A stretch of DNA of 8,188 bases from the NCBI GenBank assembly GCA_016292455.1, contig JAEDIL010000079.1, positions 1-8,188 on the forward strand, given 5' to 3'. Origin of the DNA: Clostridiaceae bacterium. Lineage in GTDB: Bacteria > Bacillota > Clostridia > Oscillospirales > Acutalibacteraceae. Made by a program: the position numbers and the translations under genes. Below the pieces are notes generated by a model that was not told where the DNA came from, searched no databases, and saw nothing but the letters and a program-made list of their open reading frames with translations. Positions 1 to 6,815 of the stretch are shown here, in pieces (the stretch's first letter is position 1; each line of letters opens with the position of its first letter).

Positions 1-1192
1 AAAAACTCAAAAGCTTTTGAGCTTCCTTTGAATTGGAATAATCCCTTTTTTTGCAGTTTTCCGAAAGTTCAAGGCAAAGCTTTTTGTTTTTCAGCAATTC
101 TGCAATTGCTTTTGCGCAGCTTTCGTTGTCCATAGGAACAATCAAGCCGTCAACATTGTTTTCAAGCTGACTGTCCGCTGTTGCATAGGCTGTGATAACA
201 ACCGGCTTTGAAAGCATCTGTGCTTCTCGGACGGTTACGCTTTTTCCCTCATAACGGCTCGGCTGAACGTAGACGTCACATTCACGGATGTAAGGATAAG
301 GATTTTCTTTTTTCCCAAGCAATATTACATTCTTTTCCATGCCGCAAGCCCTGATTCTTTTCCGGATCTTTTCTTCGTCCGGACCGAAGCCGATAATATA
401 CCACTTTACGTCAATGCCCCCGTTCAGAAGAAGCGAGCAGATTTCCGGAACGTTGTCAAAATTTTTCGGATAGCAGTATCGGCCGATTGACAAAAGGCGG
501 AAGTCGGCGTCTTGCGGCATTTCGTCTCTTACGTCTTTTTCGTCAGCCTGTTTTCTGACAAGCTCTTCGGGAAGAATGTTTTCAATGAGGCGGATTTTTT
601 CGGCGAGCTCAGGAAATACTTCAACAAAGCTTTTTGTCACGCTGTCCGATATTGAAATAATTCTGTCGTACTTTGCCCACATTACGGCTTCGGACTCAAA
701 ATCAACCGGCATGTTTTTATAATCGGTATGAATCCAGGCGAATTTCATCTTTGCCCGGACCTTTTCGGCAACAATATAGTGCGGTGTTAAAAAGCTGACG
801 GCAAGGTCATACTCCTTGCCCGGGGCAATTGGCGGCATAAGACCGATGGTATATTTGTGGCTGTATTCCAGAGCTGTACCGCTTTCGGAAAGTCCGTGTT
901 TTTTGTCAAAACGGGCGGCTTTGATTTTTCCACGTAACCGCGCGGCAGTCAGAAGAAAATGCCCTTCTTTCAAAGTGATTTTCATTGAACGGGCAAGCAC
1001 CGTATATGCCGGAACTTCATCCAGAAGATTGACATACGGCGGAATGCTGTCCATCAATTCGCCCTCATGCCTAAGCAAAAAAAGGTCAATATCTGCCTGC
1101 CCGGGATTCAGCGCTGAAAGAAGTCCGATAAGACTGCGTTCGGCTCCGCCAAGTTCAAGGGCATGCGATACTATCAGAATTCGTTTTTTCAT
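1..1192 (-). CDS. GT-B glycosyltransferase, GT4/group 1 type (partial, 3' end outside window)
   Basis: Reading the minus strand from ATG at 1192 gives 397 open codons to the window edge, close to full length for a GT4 enzyme (about 370-400 residues), so only a short C-terminus should be missing. The N-terminus (MKKRILIVSHALELGGAERS) has the first beta strand and GGAE loop of the acceptor Rossmann domain. The C-terminal donor domain begins near residue 222 (FRLLSIGRY). It has IIGFGPDEEKI at 256-266 and YVQPSRYEGKSVTVREA at 298-314, where E305 and E313 make the E-x7-E motif that contacts the nucleotide-sugar. There is no signal peptide, so it should work on the cytoplasmic face, moving a sugar from a nucleotide donor to a glycan or lipid acceptor; donor and acceptor cannot be read from sequence. 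A weak CAGG lies 7 bases before the ATG. The hairpin at 1525-1600 and its own promoter separate it from the upstream operon, so a shared function is not implied. Confidence 0.9.
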   Translation of the reverse strand, partial: MKKRILIVSHALELGGAERSLIGLLSALNPGQADIDLFLLRHEGELMDSIPPYVNLLDEVPAYTVLARSMKITLKEGHFLLTAARLRGKIKAARFDKKHGLSESGTALEYSHKYTIGLMPPIAPGKEYDLAVSFLTPHYIVAEKVRAKMKFAWIHTDYKNMPVDFESEAVMWAKYDRIISISDSVTKSFVEVFPELAEKIRLIENILPEELVRKQADEKDVRDEMPQDADFRLLSIGRYCYPKNFDNVPEICSLLLNGGIDVKWYIIGFGPDEEKIRKRIRACGMEKNVILLGKKENPYPYIRECDVYVQPSRYEGKSVTVREAQMLSKPVVITAYATADSQLENNVDGLIVPMDNESCAKAIAELLKNKKLCLELSENCKKRDYSNSKEAQKLLSF

Positions 1193-1358
1193 GTTTATAC
1201 CTGCCGGATTGTTATTTGTACAATATCAATAATTGCGTGCGCGTATTGGGGCGCTTTTTGTGCTGCTGACTTCCGTATAAGGCGGAAAAAGCTTTCAAAT
1301 AGTCCTGCTGACCGGGCAAAAAGCAAATATGCGTTGTTTTCGGACAAACTTCGACATC

Positions 1359-1389
1359 ATTATAATACCATATTCACGTTAAAAATCAA
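1359..1389 (-). promoter_or_regulatory. predicted sigma-A promoter of the glycosyltransferase gene
   Basis: On the minus strand TTGATT (1384-1389) is followed after 16 bases by TATTAT (1362-1367); an overlapping TATAAT (1359-1364) would give a 19-base spacer. Transcription would start near 1350 and leave a leader of about 155 bases before the ATG at 1192. I recognise no riboswitch in that leader. Prediction by consensus only. Confidence 0.5.
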
Positions 1390-1524
1390 CTTGATAAATG
1401 AAAAATAGACCTCACAGGCTCAGCAGATTGTCTCTCTTTTTTTCAGTAAGCCTTGCCGCAGTGAATCTGATGCAGCTTTGACCGCGGTCGGTGGAATGCC
1501 CTGAAATAGCAAAAACACAGTATT

Positions 1525-1600
1525 TCAAAACAATAAAGACTATACTTCACAGGAACATTTTCACCGTTCTCAATGTGACGTATAGTCTTTTGCGTTTTGA
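1525..1600 (-). terminator. large imperfect inverted repeat, likely operon terminator
   Basis: The arms 1525-1551 and 1574-1600 pair at 23 of 27 positions: TCAAAAC with GTTTTGA, then AAAGACTATAC (1535-1545) with GTATAGTCTTT (1580-1590), then TCACA with TGTGA. The 22-base loop contains a further GAAC/GTTC pair. It lies 64 bases after the stop of the last operon gene. On the minus strand the inner stem is followed by CTTTATTGTTTTG, a moderately U-rich run, so termination of the minus-strand operon is the likeliest role; the symmetry would also stop plus-strand transcription. The length and the internal loop (AAT opposite GCA) are unusual for a plain terminator, so a palindromic repeat element or small RNA is an alternative. 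Confidence 0.6.
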
Positions 1601-1663
1601 TTTTACCCTTTGGTCTGTTGTCTGCGGCAGTTTAACATTTGAGTTTCAGCCGCTGTCGGCTTC

Positions 1664-3121
1664 TCAGTAGCTTTTCAGCGATTGCGTTTTCAAATCAGAC
1701 AGCATAAACTGCGGATATTTTTCGTTTGAGCCTGCCTTGAAATCGCCCGTGTTTTTGAGCAGATACACAACAAAATCGCTGTAATCGGTTCCGTAGGAGG
1801 CGGCAACATGGGGTGCATTTCTGATCATATAGGTGTATTCCGGCAAAATTGCGGTTGAAAGGTCAACGCAGTTGTCCGGTGAAACCAGCTCCGGTCTTGC
1901 CGCCTGATAGTTATCGCCGAGGGTTTCTCCGAACCTTGCAACCGTTGCAAAGCCAGAGGTGTTGTAGGCTTCAAGTGTTCTGTCGCCGGAAAAGTCTGAG
2001 CTTTCGTAAACGGGAATGAGCGGTGAACCGTAATTTGAAAGCACGGAAATTTTAACGCCGTCATCAATCATTCTGTTGAGCAGTTCGGTTCTGTTGTCCA
2101 TCATATTCCGCAGTGAGTCGATTCTTGAAAGGAAAACCGGGTTGACATTCTCACGCGAGCCGAACATATATTTAATCGCTTCTTCATAATCTTCGCTGTC
2201 CGCAATGAGTCCCCAGACGCAGGGTGAATAACCGAAAATCGGTTTCAGCACTTTTTCATACATATCTGTTTTTTTGTTTTCAAGGATATAGTCGGTTATT
2301 CTTGTCAGCAGGCTGAAAATTCCGCCAAGCTTAGCCGCGCTGAGCAAAAGTTTCAGCAAAGCGTTGCCTTCGGCAAAGCTCGACAGATAGTTGTAAAGTC
2401 CTTGTGATGTAATATCAATCTTGCCGGTCAGAACATCGGTTGCAATCTGTGAGCCGCAGAAGGTTGAGGAAAGGAAAAGACAACGTCCGATGTTTTCATA
2501 GCCGTATTTTGTAAGGTAAGCAACGGTCATGATTCCTCCCATGCTTGCGCAGACGAGATTGACCTTTTTGTGTCCGGTGTTTTCTGTGGCAAGGCGGACG
2601 GCGTCATTGATTTCATCGGCAACAACAAACGGGTCCAGCCGCCAGTCATAGTTGACGTAATAAACATGGTCGCCACCGAAAACATCCGAAAAGGTGTGAA
2701 GCATGCCCATTTCGTTGTCGGTACCTTCCAGCATTTCGGGATAGTTATCCATGCTAAACGGATACTTTATCATACCTGTGTTATAGGCAGGGTCGCCGTT
2801 TTCGTTCATAGAGTTATATTTCAGCAGGGAATATGCCGTTTCAATCAGCGAATCCACAGCCGCGTTTTTGTCACCTGCGGCGAGCCACTTGATCAGTGTT
2901 GCGGCAACGCCGGTGACTATTGTTGAAGCGCTGAAATTGTTGACTTTCCTTTCGTTTTCCGTTCCGACGTCGAGCATAACATTGCCGAAATCCATTCCGC
3001 GGATAAGGATAACCGGGTCACAGTCACTCAGACCGGAAACGCTCTTTGAAGAAGCAAAGGCGGGAACGGTGACGGAAAAGATTAAAACTGCGGACAGCAA
3101 AAGACTGATTATTCTTTTCAT
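1664..3121 (-). CDS. secreted LCAT-like alpha/beta hydrolase (lipase/acyltransferase family)
   Basis: 485 residues. Residues 1-24 are a signal peptide (MKRIISLLLSAVLIFSVTVP then AFAS), so the product is exported; there is no lipobox Cys or sorting motif. The fold and family resemble lecithin:cholesterol acyltransferase: an early strand VILIRGMDFGNV (37-48), the LCAT hallmark VNYDWRLDP (156-164), and a nucleophile elbow VNLVCASMGG (187-196) with Ser193. Likely partners are Asp380 in SGDRT and His438 in NAPHVAAS. The elbow reads Cys-Ala-Ser-Met-Gly, so the first Gly of GxSxG is replaced by Cys191. The family cleaves or transfers acyl groups on ester lipids; the substrate here is unknown and it could be a plain esterase. 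The start is secure: AGGAGG at 3129-3134 lies 7 bases before the ATG, which overlaps the upstream TGA as ATGA, indicating translational coupling. It is the last gene of the operon. Confidence 0.85.
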   Translation of the reverse strand: MKRIISLLLSAVLIFSVTVPAFASSKSVSGLSDCDPVILIRGMDFGNVMLDVGTENERKVNNFSASTIVTGVAATLIKWLAAGDKNAAVDSLIETAYSLLKYNSMNENGDPAYNTGMIKYPFSMDNYPEMLEGTDNEMGMLHTFSDVFGGDHVYYVNYDWRLDPFVVADEINDAVRLATENTGHKKVNLVCASMGGIMTVAYLTKYGYENIGRCLFLSSTFCGSQIATDVLTGKIDITSQGLYNYLSSFAEGNALLKLLLSAAKLGGIFSLLTRITDYILENKKTDMYEKVLKPIFGYSPCVWGLIADSEDYEEAIKYMFGSRENVNPVFLSRIDSLRNMMDNRTELLNRMIDDGVKISVLSNYGSPLIPVYESSDFSGDRTLEAYNTSGFATVARFGETLGDNYQAARPELVSPDNCVDLSTAILPEYTYMIRNAPHVAASYGTDYSDFVVYLLKNTGDFKAGSNEKYPQFMLSDLKTQSLKSY

Positions 3122-3984
3122 GCTGATTCCTCCTGACTCATCCGGGCAAAGTCAGCCCAGGAAATAATTCTGATTTTTTTATCTTCGGCTTTCTGCAAAA
3201 GGTCGCCGCTTTTTAAAATTTCATATTCAAAAACGCGTTTTTTCCATTCTCCTGTCGGGTCGTTCTTCTCCTTCGCAGGGTGCAGGAACATTTCCGTAAC
3301 GCCGCAGGAGCAGTTTTCAACTGCGTCAAGATAATACTCCTTCAATTCGTCACAGCTTCGGATGTCTTTTGCGCTCCACGGGTTTGAAACAAGGTCATCA
3401 AGCAGACGAACGCCCGCTTTCAGCCCTTTTTTCACAATCATTCTCTGCAACGCGCAGACGGGTCCGGGGGCTTTTTTCAGGTTCAGCTGACGTGCAATGA
3501 AATCCGGCTTTTTCGGAAATCGGTAGGGTAGGGAGTGCCGTCGGCAAAAATCGTATGCGTCAAGGTAAAACCTCCTGCCGTTGATTCCGTAAAGCGTTCC
3601 GCAATGGTTGTCGGCGTGGTCAACGGTCAGACCGCGCGAAATCAGAAAATTATACTGCGCTTCGAGCTCCGCTGCAACCTCTCTTCGCCGTGCGTGCAAA
3701 GCAAGTTCTTTTCCGTTGCTTTCAAGACCGTTTTCATTGCAGAGCGACGCGCTACGGCTCAGGCTTTTCCAAGGCTCGTTTCCTTTGTCGGAATTGATTG
3801 CAAGATGAACTCCGACAGGAATATTCTCTTCTTTTGCTCTTTTTGCGGCTTCCTCGCTGTATCCGGTTACACAAAGGAATGAGGTTGAAGAAATCAGCCT
3901 TTCTTTATAAAGCTCGGTTATTGCGTCCGTCTGCTCCTTGTTGTAGCCGAAATCGTCTGCGTTGATTATCAGGTACTTATTCAT
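3118..3984 (-). CDS. ChbG/YdjC-like carbohydrate deacetylase
   Basis: 288 residues, usual length for the YdjC/ChbG/HpnK family of metal-dependent deacetylases, which remove N-acetyl groups from chitooligosaccharides and related amino-sugar conjugates. Seen in order: NADDFG (8-13) with the catalytic/metal Asp pair, VGVHLAINS (57-65) with His60, VDHADNHCG (121-129) with His123, Asp125 and His127, and EMFLHPA (231-237). These match the expected metal-site and active-site motifs. No signal peptide is present, so it is cytoplasmic and would act on imported sugar. I chose ATG at 3984 because GGTGAG (3990-3995) lies 5 bases upstream; a GTG at 3990 would add two residues. It overlaps the end of the transporter gene by 8 bases and its TGA overlaps the hydrolase ATG. 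Exact substrate is not predictable; the chitobiose-specific symbol chbG is not justified. Confidence 0.87.
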   Translation of the reverse strand: MNKYLIINADDFGYNKEQTDAITELYKERLISSTSFLCVTGYSEEAAKRAKEENIPVGVHLAINSDKGNEPWKSLSRSASLCNENGLESNGKELALHARRREVAAELEAQYNFLISRGLTVDHADNHCGTLYGINGRRFYLDAYDFCRRHSLPYRFPKKPDFIARQLNLKKAPGPVCALQRMIVKKGLKAGVRLLDDLVSNPWSAKDIRSCDELKEYYLDAVENCSCGVTEMFLHPAKEKNDPTGEWKKRVFEYEILKSGDLLQKAEDKKIRIISWADFARMSQEESA

Positions 3985-5338
3985 CTTCACTCACCGGCTC
4001 GGGAATGTTTTCGCATTTTTTCTTTTCGTCGAAGTGAAGGCGCATTGAGAAAATGCCCGCGAAAGCAAGCGCCACTAAGGGAAGAACACACATCAGTACC
4101 CTTGAAGCGTCTCCCGGTCTTGTTCCGGGATGCTCGTCATTTTTAAAGCCATATACGCTGTACATGATTTTGAAGCCGAGGGAAACGTAAAGACCGTTGA
4201 GTCTGTTCATAACTCCGATTAGGCTTGTCAGAATACCTTCGCGCTTTACGCCGTGTTTTGCGTAGTCGTCGTCAATAATCTTTGCGCCGATGCAGTCCAT
4301 GCTGATGAGACAGCCTGCCACGCCGACGCCCACGATGCTTGCAACGGCGATTGCAAACGGCAGAGTCTTTGCAAAATACAGCGGAATAAAGCCGATTGCC
4401 ATAACAATGAAGCCAAGCCGCCAGATTTTGATTATTTCAACCTTTTTGGAAAGTGCCGAGAACACAACAATGCCGATGAGGGCGAAGCCGAAAACAACGG
4501 CGAGCATAACCGCTGTCATTGTGCTGTCAAGACCGAGGGTGTATTTGACAAAGAACGGAACAGACTGGGAAATGAGGGCAAAGGCAGCCGAATAGAAGGC
4601 GCCGGCAAAGCCGAATATCCAGAATTTGCTGTTTGTTATAAGCGCAATAATCGCTTTGAAAAGGTCGGGCTTTTCTTCGTTTTCAAAAGCTTCCTGTTCT
4701 TCTTTGATGTCCTCGTGGCAGCCGAAGGTCATAAACAGGATAACAACAAACGCAATAACGCCGTAAATGATTGAGGTCAGACCGTAGCCGATAGCTTTTG
4801 TGACAACGGGTGTGAGAACGATTGAAATGACCATGGCAAGCAGCTGACAAACCTGTCTGACGGCGTTAGTCTTTGCCCTTTCCTCATCGGTTTTGAAAAG
4901 AGCCGGGAAAAGTGCGCCATAGTTCGCGTTTATCAGAGAATCAAGCGTACCGGTAAGAACATACATAAGGAGAATGTATATGTATGCCTGTGTTTCGTTT
5001 GACTGTATTCCCTTCGGCATGTTGAAGAACATGATGAACGAGAGAATCAGCAGGGGAGTTCCTATCAGCAGCCAGGGCCTCCTTTTGCCCCACTTCGTGT
5101 TGGTTCTGTCCGAAAGAAAGCCGTAGATAGGGTTGTCTATTGCATCGACAAATGTGTAGATGAAAATTATCTTTGACATCTGGTCGGACGTGATGAGATT
5201 CAGCGTTGTCAGGTATAGGACTGCGGCATAGGATTTGAACATGTTTATCGGAATTGAAGTGCCGAACATGCCGAAGCCGTATCGGAACGCCGATGTTTTT
5301 CTGAGAGGACTTTCAGATGTTTTCAGCTTGTTTTTCAT
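3977..5338 (-). CDS. GPH-family sugar:cation symporter (MelB-like MFS transporter)
   Basis: 453 residues, rich in hydrophobic segments consistent with about 12 transmembrane helices. The GPH signature is clear: VDAIDNPIYGFLSDRTNT (64-81) followed by KWGKRRPWLL, corresponding to the DxxxDPxxGxxxDRT...GxxRPW loop between helices 2 and 3 of MelB-type carriers, with Asp65 and Asp68 at positions used for cation and sugar coupling in the family. A charged loop near the middle (CHEDIKEEQEAFENEEKPD) separates two halves. It should import a glycoside with Na+ or H+; the substrate is not readable. The start is ATG at 5338 because GGAGGT (5346-5351) is 7 bases upstream; the ATG at 5344 is too close to it. 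The gene overlaps the preceding metallohydrolase gene by 26 bases and the deacetylase gene by 8, so all should be co-translated from one transcript. Confidence 0.9.
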   Translation of the reverse strand: MKNKLKTSESPLRKTSAFRYGFGMFGTSIPINMFKSYAAVLYLTTLNLITSDQMSKIIFIYTFVDAIDNPIYGFLSDRTNTKWGKRRPWLLIGTPLLILSFIMFFNMPKGIQSNETQAYIYILLMYVLTGTLDSLINANYGALFPALFKTDEERAKTNAVRQVCQLLAMVISIVLTPVVTKAIGYGLTSIIYGVIAFVVILFMTFGCHEDIKEEQEAFENEEKPDLFKAIIALITNSKFWIFGFAGAFYSAAFALISQSVPFFVKYTLGLDSTMTAVMLAVVFGFALIGIVVFSALSKKVEIIKIWRLGFIVMAIGFIPLYFAKTLPFAIAVASIVGVGVAGCLISMDCIGAKIIDDDYAKHGVKREGILTSLIGVMNRLNGLYVSLGFKIMYSVYGFKNDEHPGTRPGDASRVLMCVLPLVALAFAGIFSMRLHFDEKKKCENIPEPVSEDE

Positions 5339-6626
5339 TAACATTACCTCCATCGGTATCAGATTCAAAATATATCGGATTTGTTATTGCGCGTACATGC
5401 TCAGCTTTTCCGGTCAGATGAACTGCCTTTATGTATGCAAAGGTTGTGTCCCGGCTGAGCAAAACGGCTGTTTCAAGCTTTTTGAAGCAATGCGTTTTAA
5501 TGACAGTTTCTCCAAGGTTTGTCACAAGAACAACGCTTTCGCCTTTCAGGTTTTCGGCGCTGATTTCAAGGAGCCTCCCGCCGCAGCGGACAGACTCTCC
5601 CATTACCGAGCCCGAGCATTTTATCAGAAGCTTAACACCGTCAACGCCGCTTGTTATGAAGCTGCGCCCCTTTTTCACCGCGTCAAGAATGTCAGCGCTG
5701 CTCCTGGATTCACTGATAACGGCGGTTACCGGGTTTCCGAGCCGCGCGGGGTTCAACGGCTTGTGGTAATCGCTTCCGCCGACGGCCGGAATTTTTCTGC
5801 CCTCTTTAAGAAGCTTTGTCCAATAGGCGATTGCCCTGGCGTTCCTCGGCGTCATAGGTCCGTTCCAGATTTCAACCATATCAAAGTTTTCGTTTTCCCA
5901 GAGGAAAGGACAGATTCTGCATTTCGGGTGGTTGACCGAAATTACGGCACCCAGCGCACGTGCGTCGTTTATGAGCTTTTCTGCCTGCGCTTCACTGTTT
6001 GCAATGAAGGAATTTTCAAAAGGTGCCGGAACGCCGAAAAAATTCATGTGTCCTTTGTAATGCGTCCATTCAACGGCAGGAATGAAGGTGAGGTTGTCCA
6101 CGCGTGGCAGACTCAGATTCTCGCTGTAATTATTATGGTTTGCGAGGGCAATAAAATCCAGTCCCTGCTTTTTTGCAAGTCCGGCAAGTTTAAAGGCGTC
6201 ATACTTTCCGTCGGAGGCTTCGGAATGAACATGAAGGTCTCCGTAAAGCAGCTGACGTTCCTTTTTTTTGAAGTCAATTTCGTAAGTGACCTCGACGCCG
6301 CTGTCTGCGACATGGTACGCACCGACGATAATCTTCCATTCCCCCGGTTTTATCGGAGCTGAAAGATAGCCTTTGGTTGAGGAATACTCGCCGATGAAAA
6401 TCTCTTTCTTTGCGCTGCCCGACCAGCCTAAGAACCTGCCGCTTTCGTCCATGATTCCGAGGTCTATTGTATTCACCGGGTGCAGGTCGCCGAGGAGACC
6501 TTTTGTTGCATCGGGATACGAGTAGGAAACGGTTATCTGTTCAACTCCCTCTTCAACCCTGAAAGGAATTGTGTAGTATGTTTTTTCTTTTCCCTTGGTT
6601 ATTAAATGTTTGATTCTCAATGACAT
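5313..6626 (-). CDS. CehA/McbA-like PHP-domain metallohydrolase
   Basis: 437 residues. Residues 1-115 form a beta-rich N-terminal region (VSYSYPDA, GEWKIIVGAYHV), and the PHP metallohydrolase domain starts at LYGDLHVHSEASDG (117-130). Probable metal ligands are His122, His124, Asp129, His154 in ALANHNN, Glu176 in AVEWTH, His183, His223 in SVNHPK, and Asp276/His278 in GGSDYH. This arrangement matches the CehA/McbA subfamily, whose studied members hydrolyse esters, carbamates or phosphoesters; the natural substrate here is unknown. The usual DHN after the second strand is NHN (Asn153). There is no signal peptide, so it is cytoplasmic. It is the first gene of the operon. The ATG at 6626 is only 2 bases from GGAG (6629-6632), whereas the in-frame TTG at 6620 is 8 bases away and may be the true start, shortening the protein by two residues. 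Confidence 0.87.
   Translation of the reverse strand: MSLRIKHLITKGKEKTYYTIPFRVEEGVEQITVSYSYPDATKGLLGDLHPVNTIDLGIMDESGRFLGWSGSAKKEIFIGEYSSTKGYLSAPIKPGEWKIIVGAYHVADSGVEVTYEIDFKKKERQLLYGDLHVHSEASDGKYDAFKLAGLAKKQGLDFIALANHNNYSENLSLPRVDNLTFIPAVEWTHYKGHMNFFGVPAPFENSFIANSEAQAEKLINDARALGAVISVNHPKCRICPFLWENENFDMVEIWNGPMTPRNARAIAYWTKLLKEGRKIPAVGGSDYHKPLNPARLGNPVTAVISESRSSADILDAVKKGRSFITSGVDGVKLLIKCSGSVMGESVRCGGRLLEISAENLKGESVVLVTNLGETVIKTHCFKKLETAVLLSRDTTFAYIKAVHLTGKAEHVRAITNPIYFESDTDGGNVNEKQAENI
5346..5351 (-). promoter_or_regulatory. ribosome binding site that fixes the transporter start
   Basis: GGAGGT on the minus strand lies inside the end of the upstream metallohydrolase gene, 7 bases before ATG 5338. 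Other in-frame starts (TTG 5368, ATG 5353, ATG 5344) lie upstream of, overlap or crowd it. Confidence 0.75.
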
Positions 6627-6663
6627 TACTCCAATATTTCAATCAGTATTCTATTCTGCAGAT

Positions 6664-6690
6664 TGCAGCAAACGTTTTTGTTAAAACTGC
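6664..6690. promoter_or_regulatory. possible operator in the operon leader
   Basis: A GCAG/CTGC pair encloses the palindromic core AAACGTTT, placed some 20-50 bases downstream of the predicted operon start site. The core resembles the centre of LacI-family or catabolite-control (cre) sites, but only one half matches cre well, so this is a weak call. Confidence 0.25.
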
Positions 6691-6719
6691 ACATAATTTT
6701 TCAGCATTAAAGCAACATT

Positions 6720-6749
6720 ATTATAAGCCATATCAATTGTCGGTGTCTT
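6720..6749 (-). promoter_or_regulatory. predicted promoter of the four-gene operon
   Basis: On the minus strand AAGACA (6744-6749) precedes a perfect TATAAT (6720-6725) by 18 bases. Transcription would start near 6712, giving a leader of about 85 bases. The imperfect -35 with a perfect -10 fits a promoter that needs an activator, as expected beside an AraC-type regulator; that dependence is inference. Confidence 0.5.
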
Positions 6750-6786
6750 GCTATATTTTAAATAAATAGGTGATTTTTTAAAGTTG

Positions 6787-6815
6787 TTGACTTGCTTTCT
6801 TAAAAACAGTATAAT
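6787..6815 (+). promoter_or_regulatory. sigma-A promoter of the AraC-family gene
   Basis: TTGACT (6787-6792), a 17-base spacer and TATAAT (6810-6815) form a near-consensus housekeeping promoter. Transcription would start near 6822, about 43 bases before the TTG start. Its -35 box lies 37 bases from the -35 box of the divergent operon promoter, so a regulator bound between them could influence both. Confidence 0.75.

Larger units (their letters stand above)
1193..1663. other. 471-base non-coding region between the operon and the glycosyltransferase gene
   Basis: I find no convincing gene here. From right to left it holds a small hairpin just after the hydrolase stop (AGCCG 1648-1652 / CGGCT 1657-1661), the large imperfect palindrome 1525-1600, a second stem TGAAATA 1502-1508 / TATTTCA 1521-1527 that overlaps the palindrome's outer arm, a perfect 10-base palindrome GACCGCGGTC at 1480-1489, the predicted glycosyltransferase promoter (1359-1389) and that gene's long leader. 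The only open frames are short and lack ribosome binding sites. Confidence 0.7.

Noticed and set aside
816..1232. Plus-strand open frame of 138 codons opposite the glycosyltransferase
   Set aside because: The minus strand here encodes a continuous GT-B protein with expected motifs, so this frame is a shadow.
1287..1358. Minus-strand open frame of about 21 codons starting ATGATG in the glycosyltransferase leader
   Set aside because: No ribosome binding site, no recognisable peptide, and it begins within or at the edge of the predicted promoter.
3985..3990. GTG at 3990 as the deacetylase start
   Set aside because: GGTGAG at 3990-3995 is well placed for ATG 3984 but overlaps the GTG, so ATG is preferred; the GTG would only add two residues.
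4253..4774. Plus-strand open frame of 173 codons opposite the transporter gene
   Set aside because: Low-complexity, Asn/Lys/Cys-rich translation arising from the antisense of membrane-protein codons; no family match seen.
5235..6362. Plus-strand open frame of 375 codons antisense to the metallohydrolase and transporter genes
   Set aside because: It lies opposite two well-supported genes with family motifs, its translation has no recognisable domain, and it has no plausible start signal. It is a frame shadow.
6664..6690. A true catabolite-responsive (cre) site
   Set aside because: Only one half matches the consensus; the other half lacks the required CA, so I kept it only as a weak possible operator.
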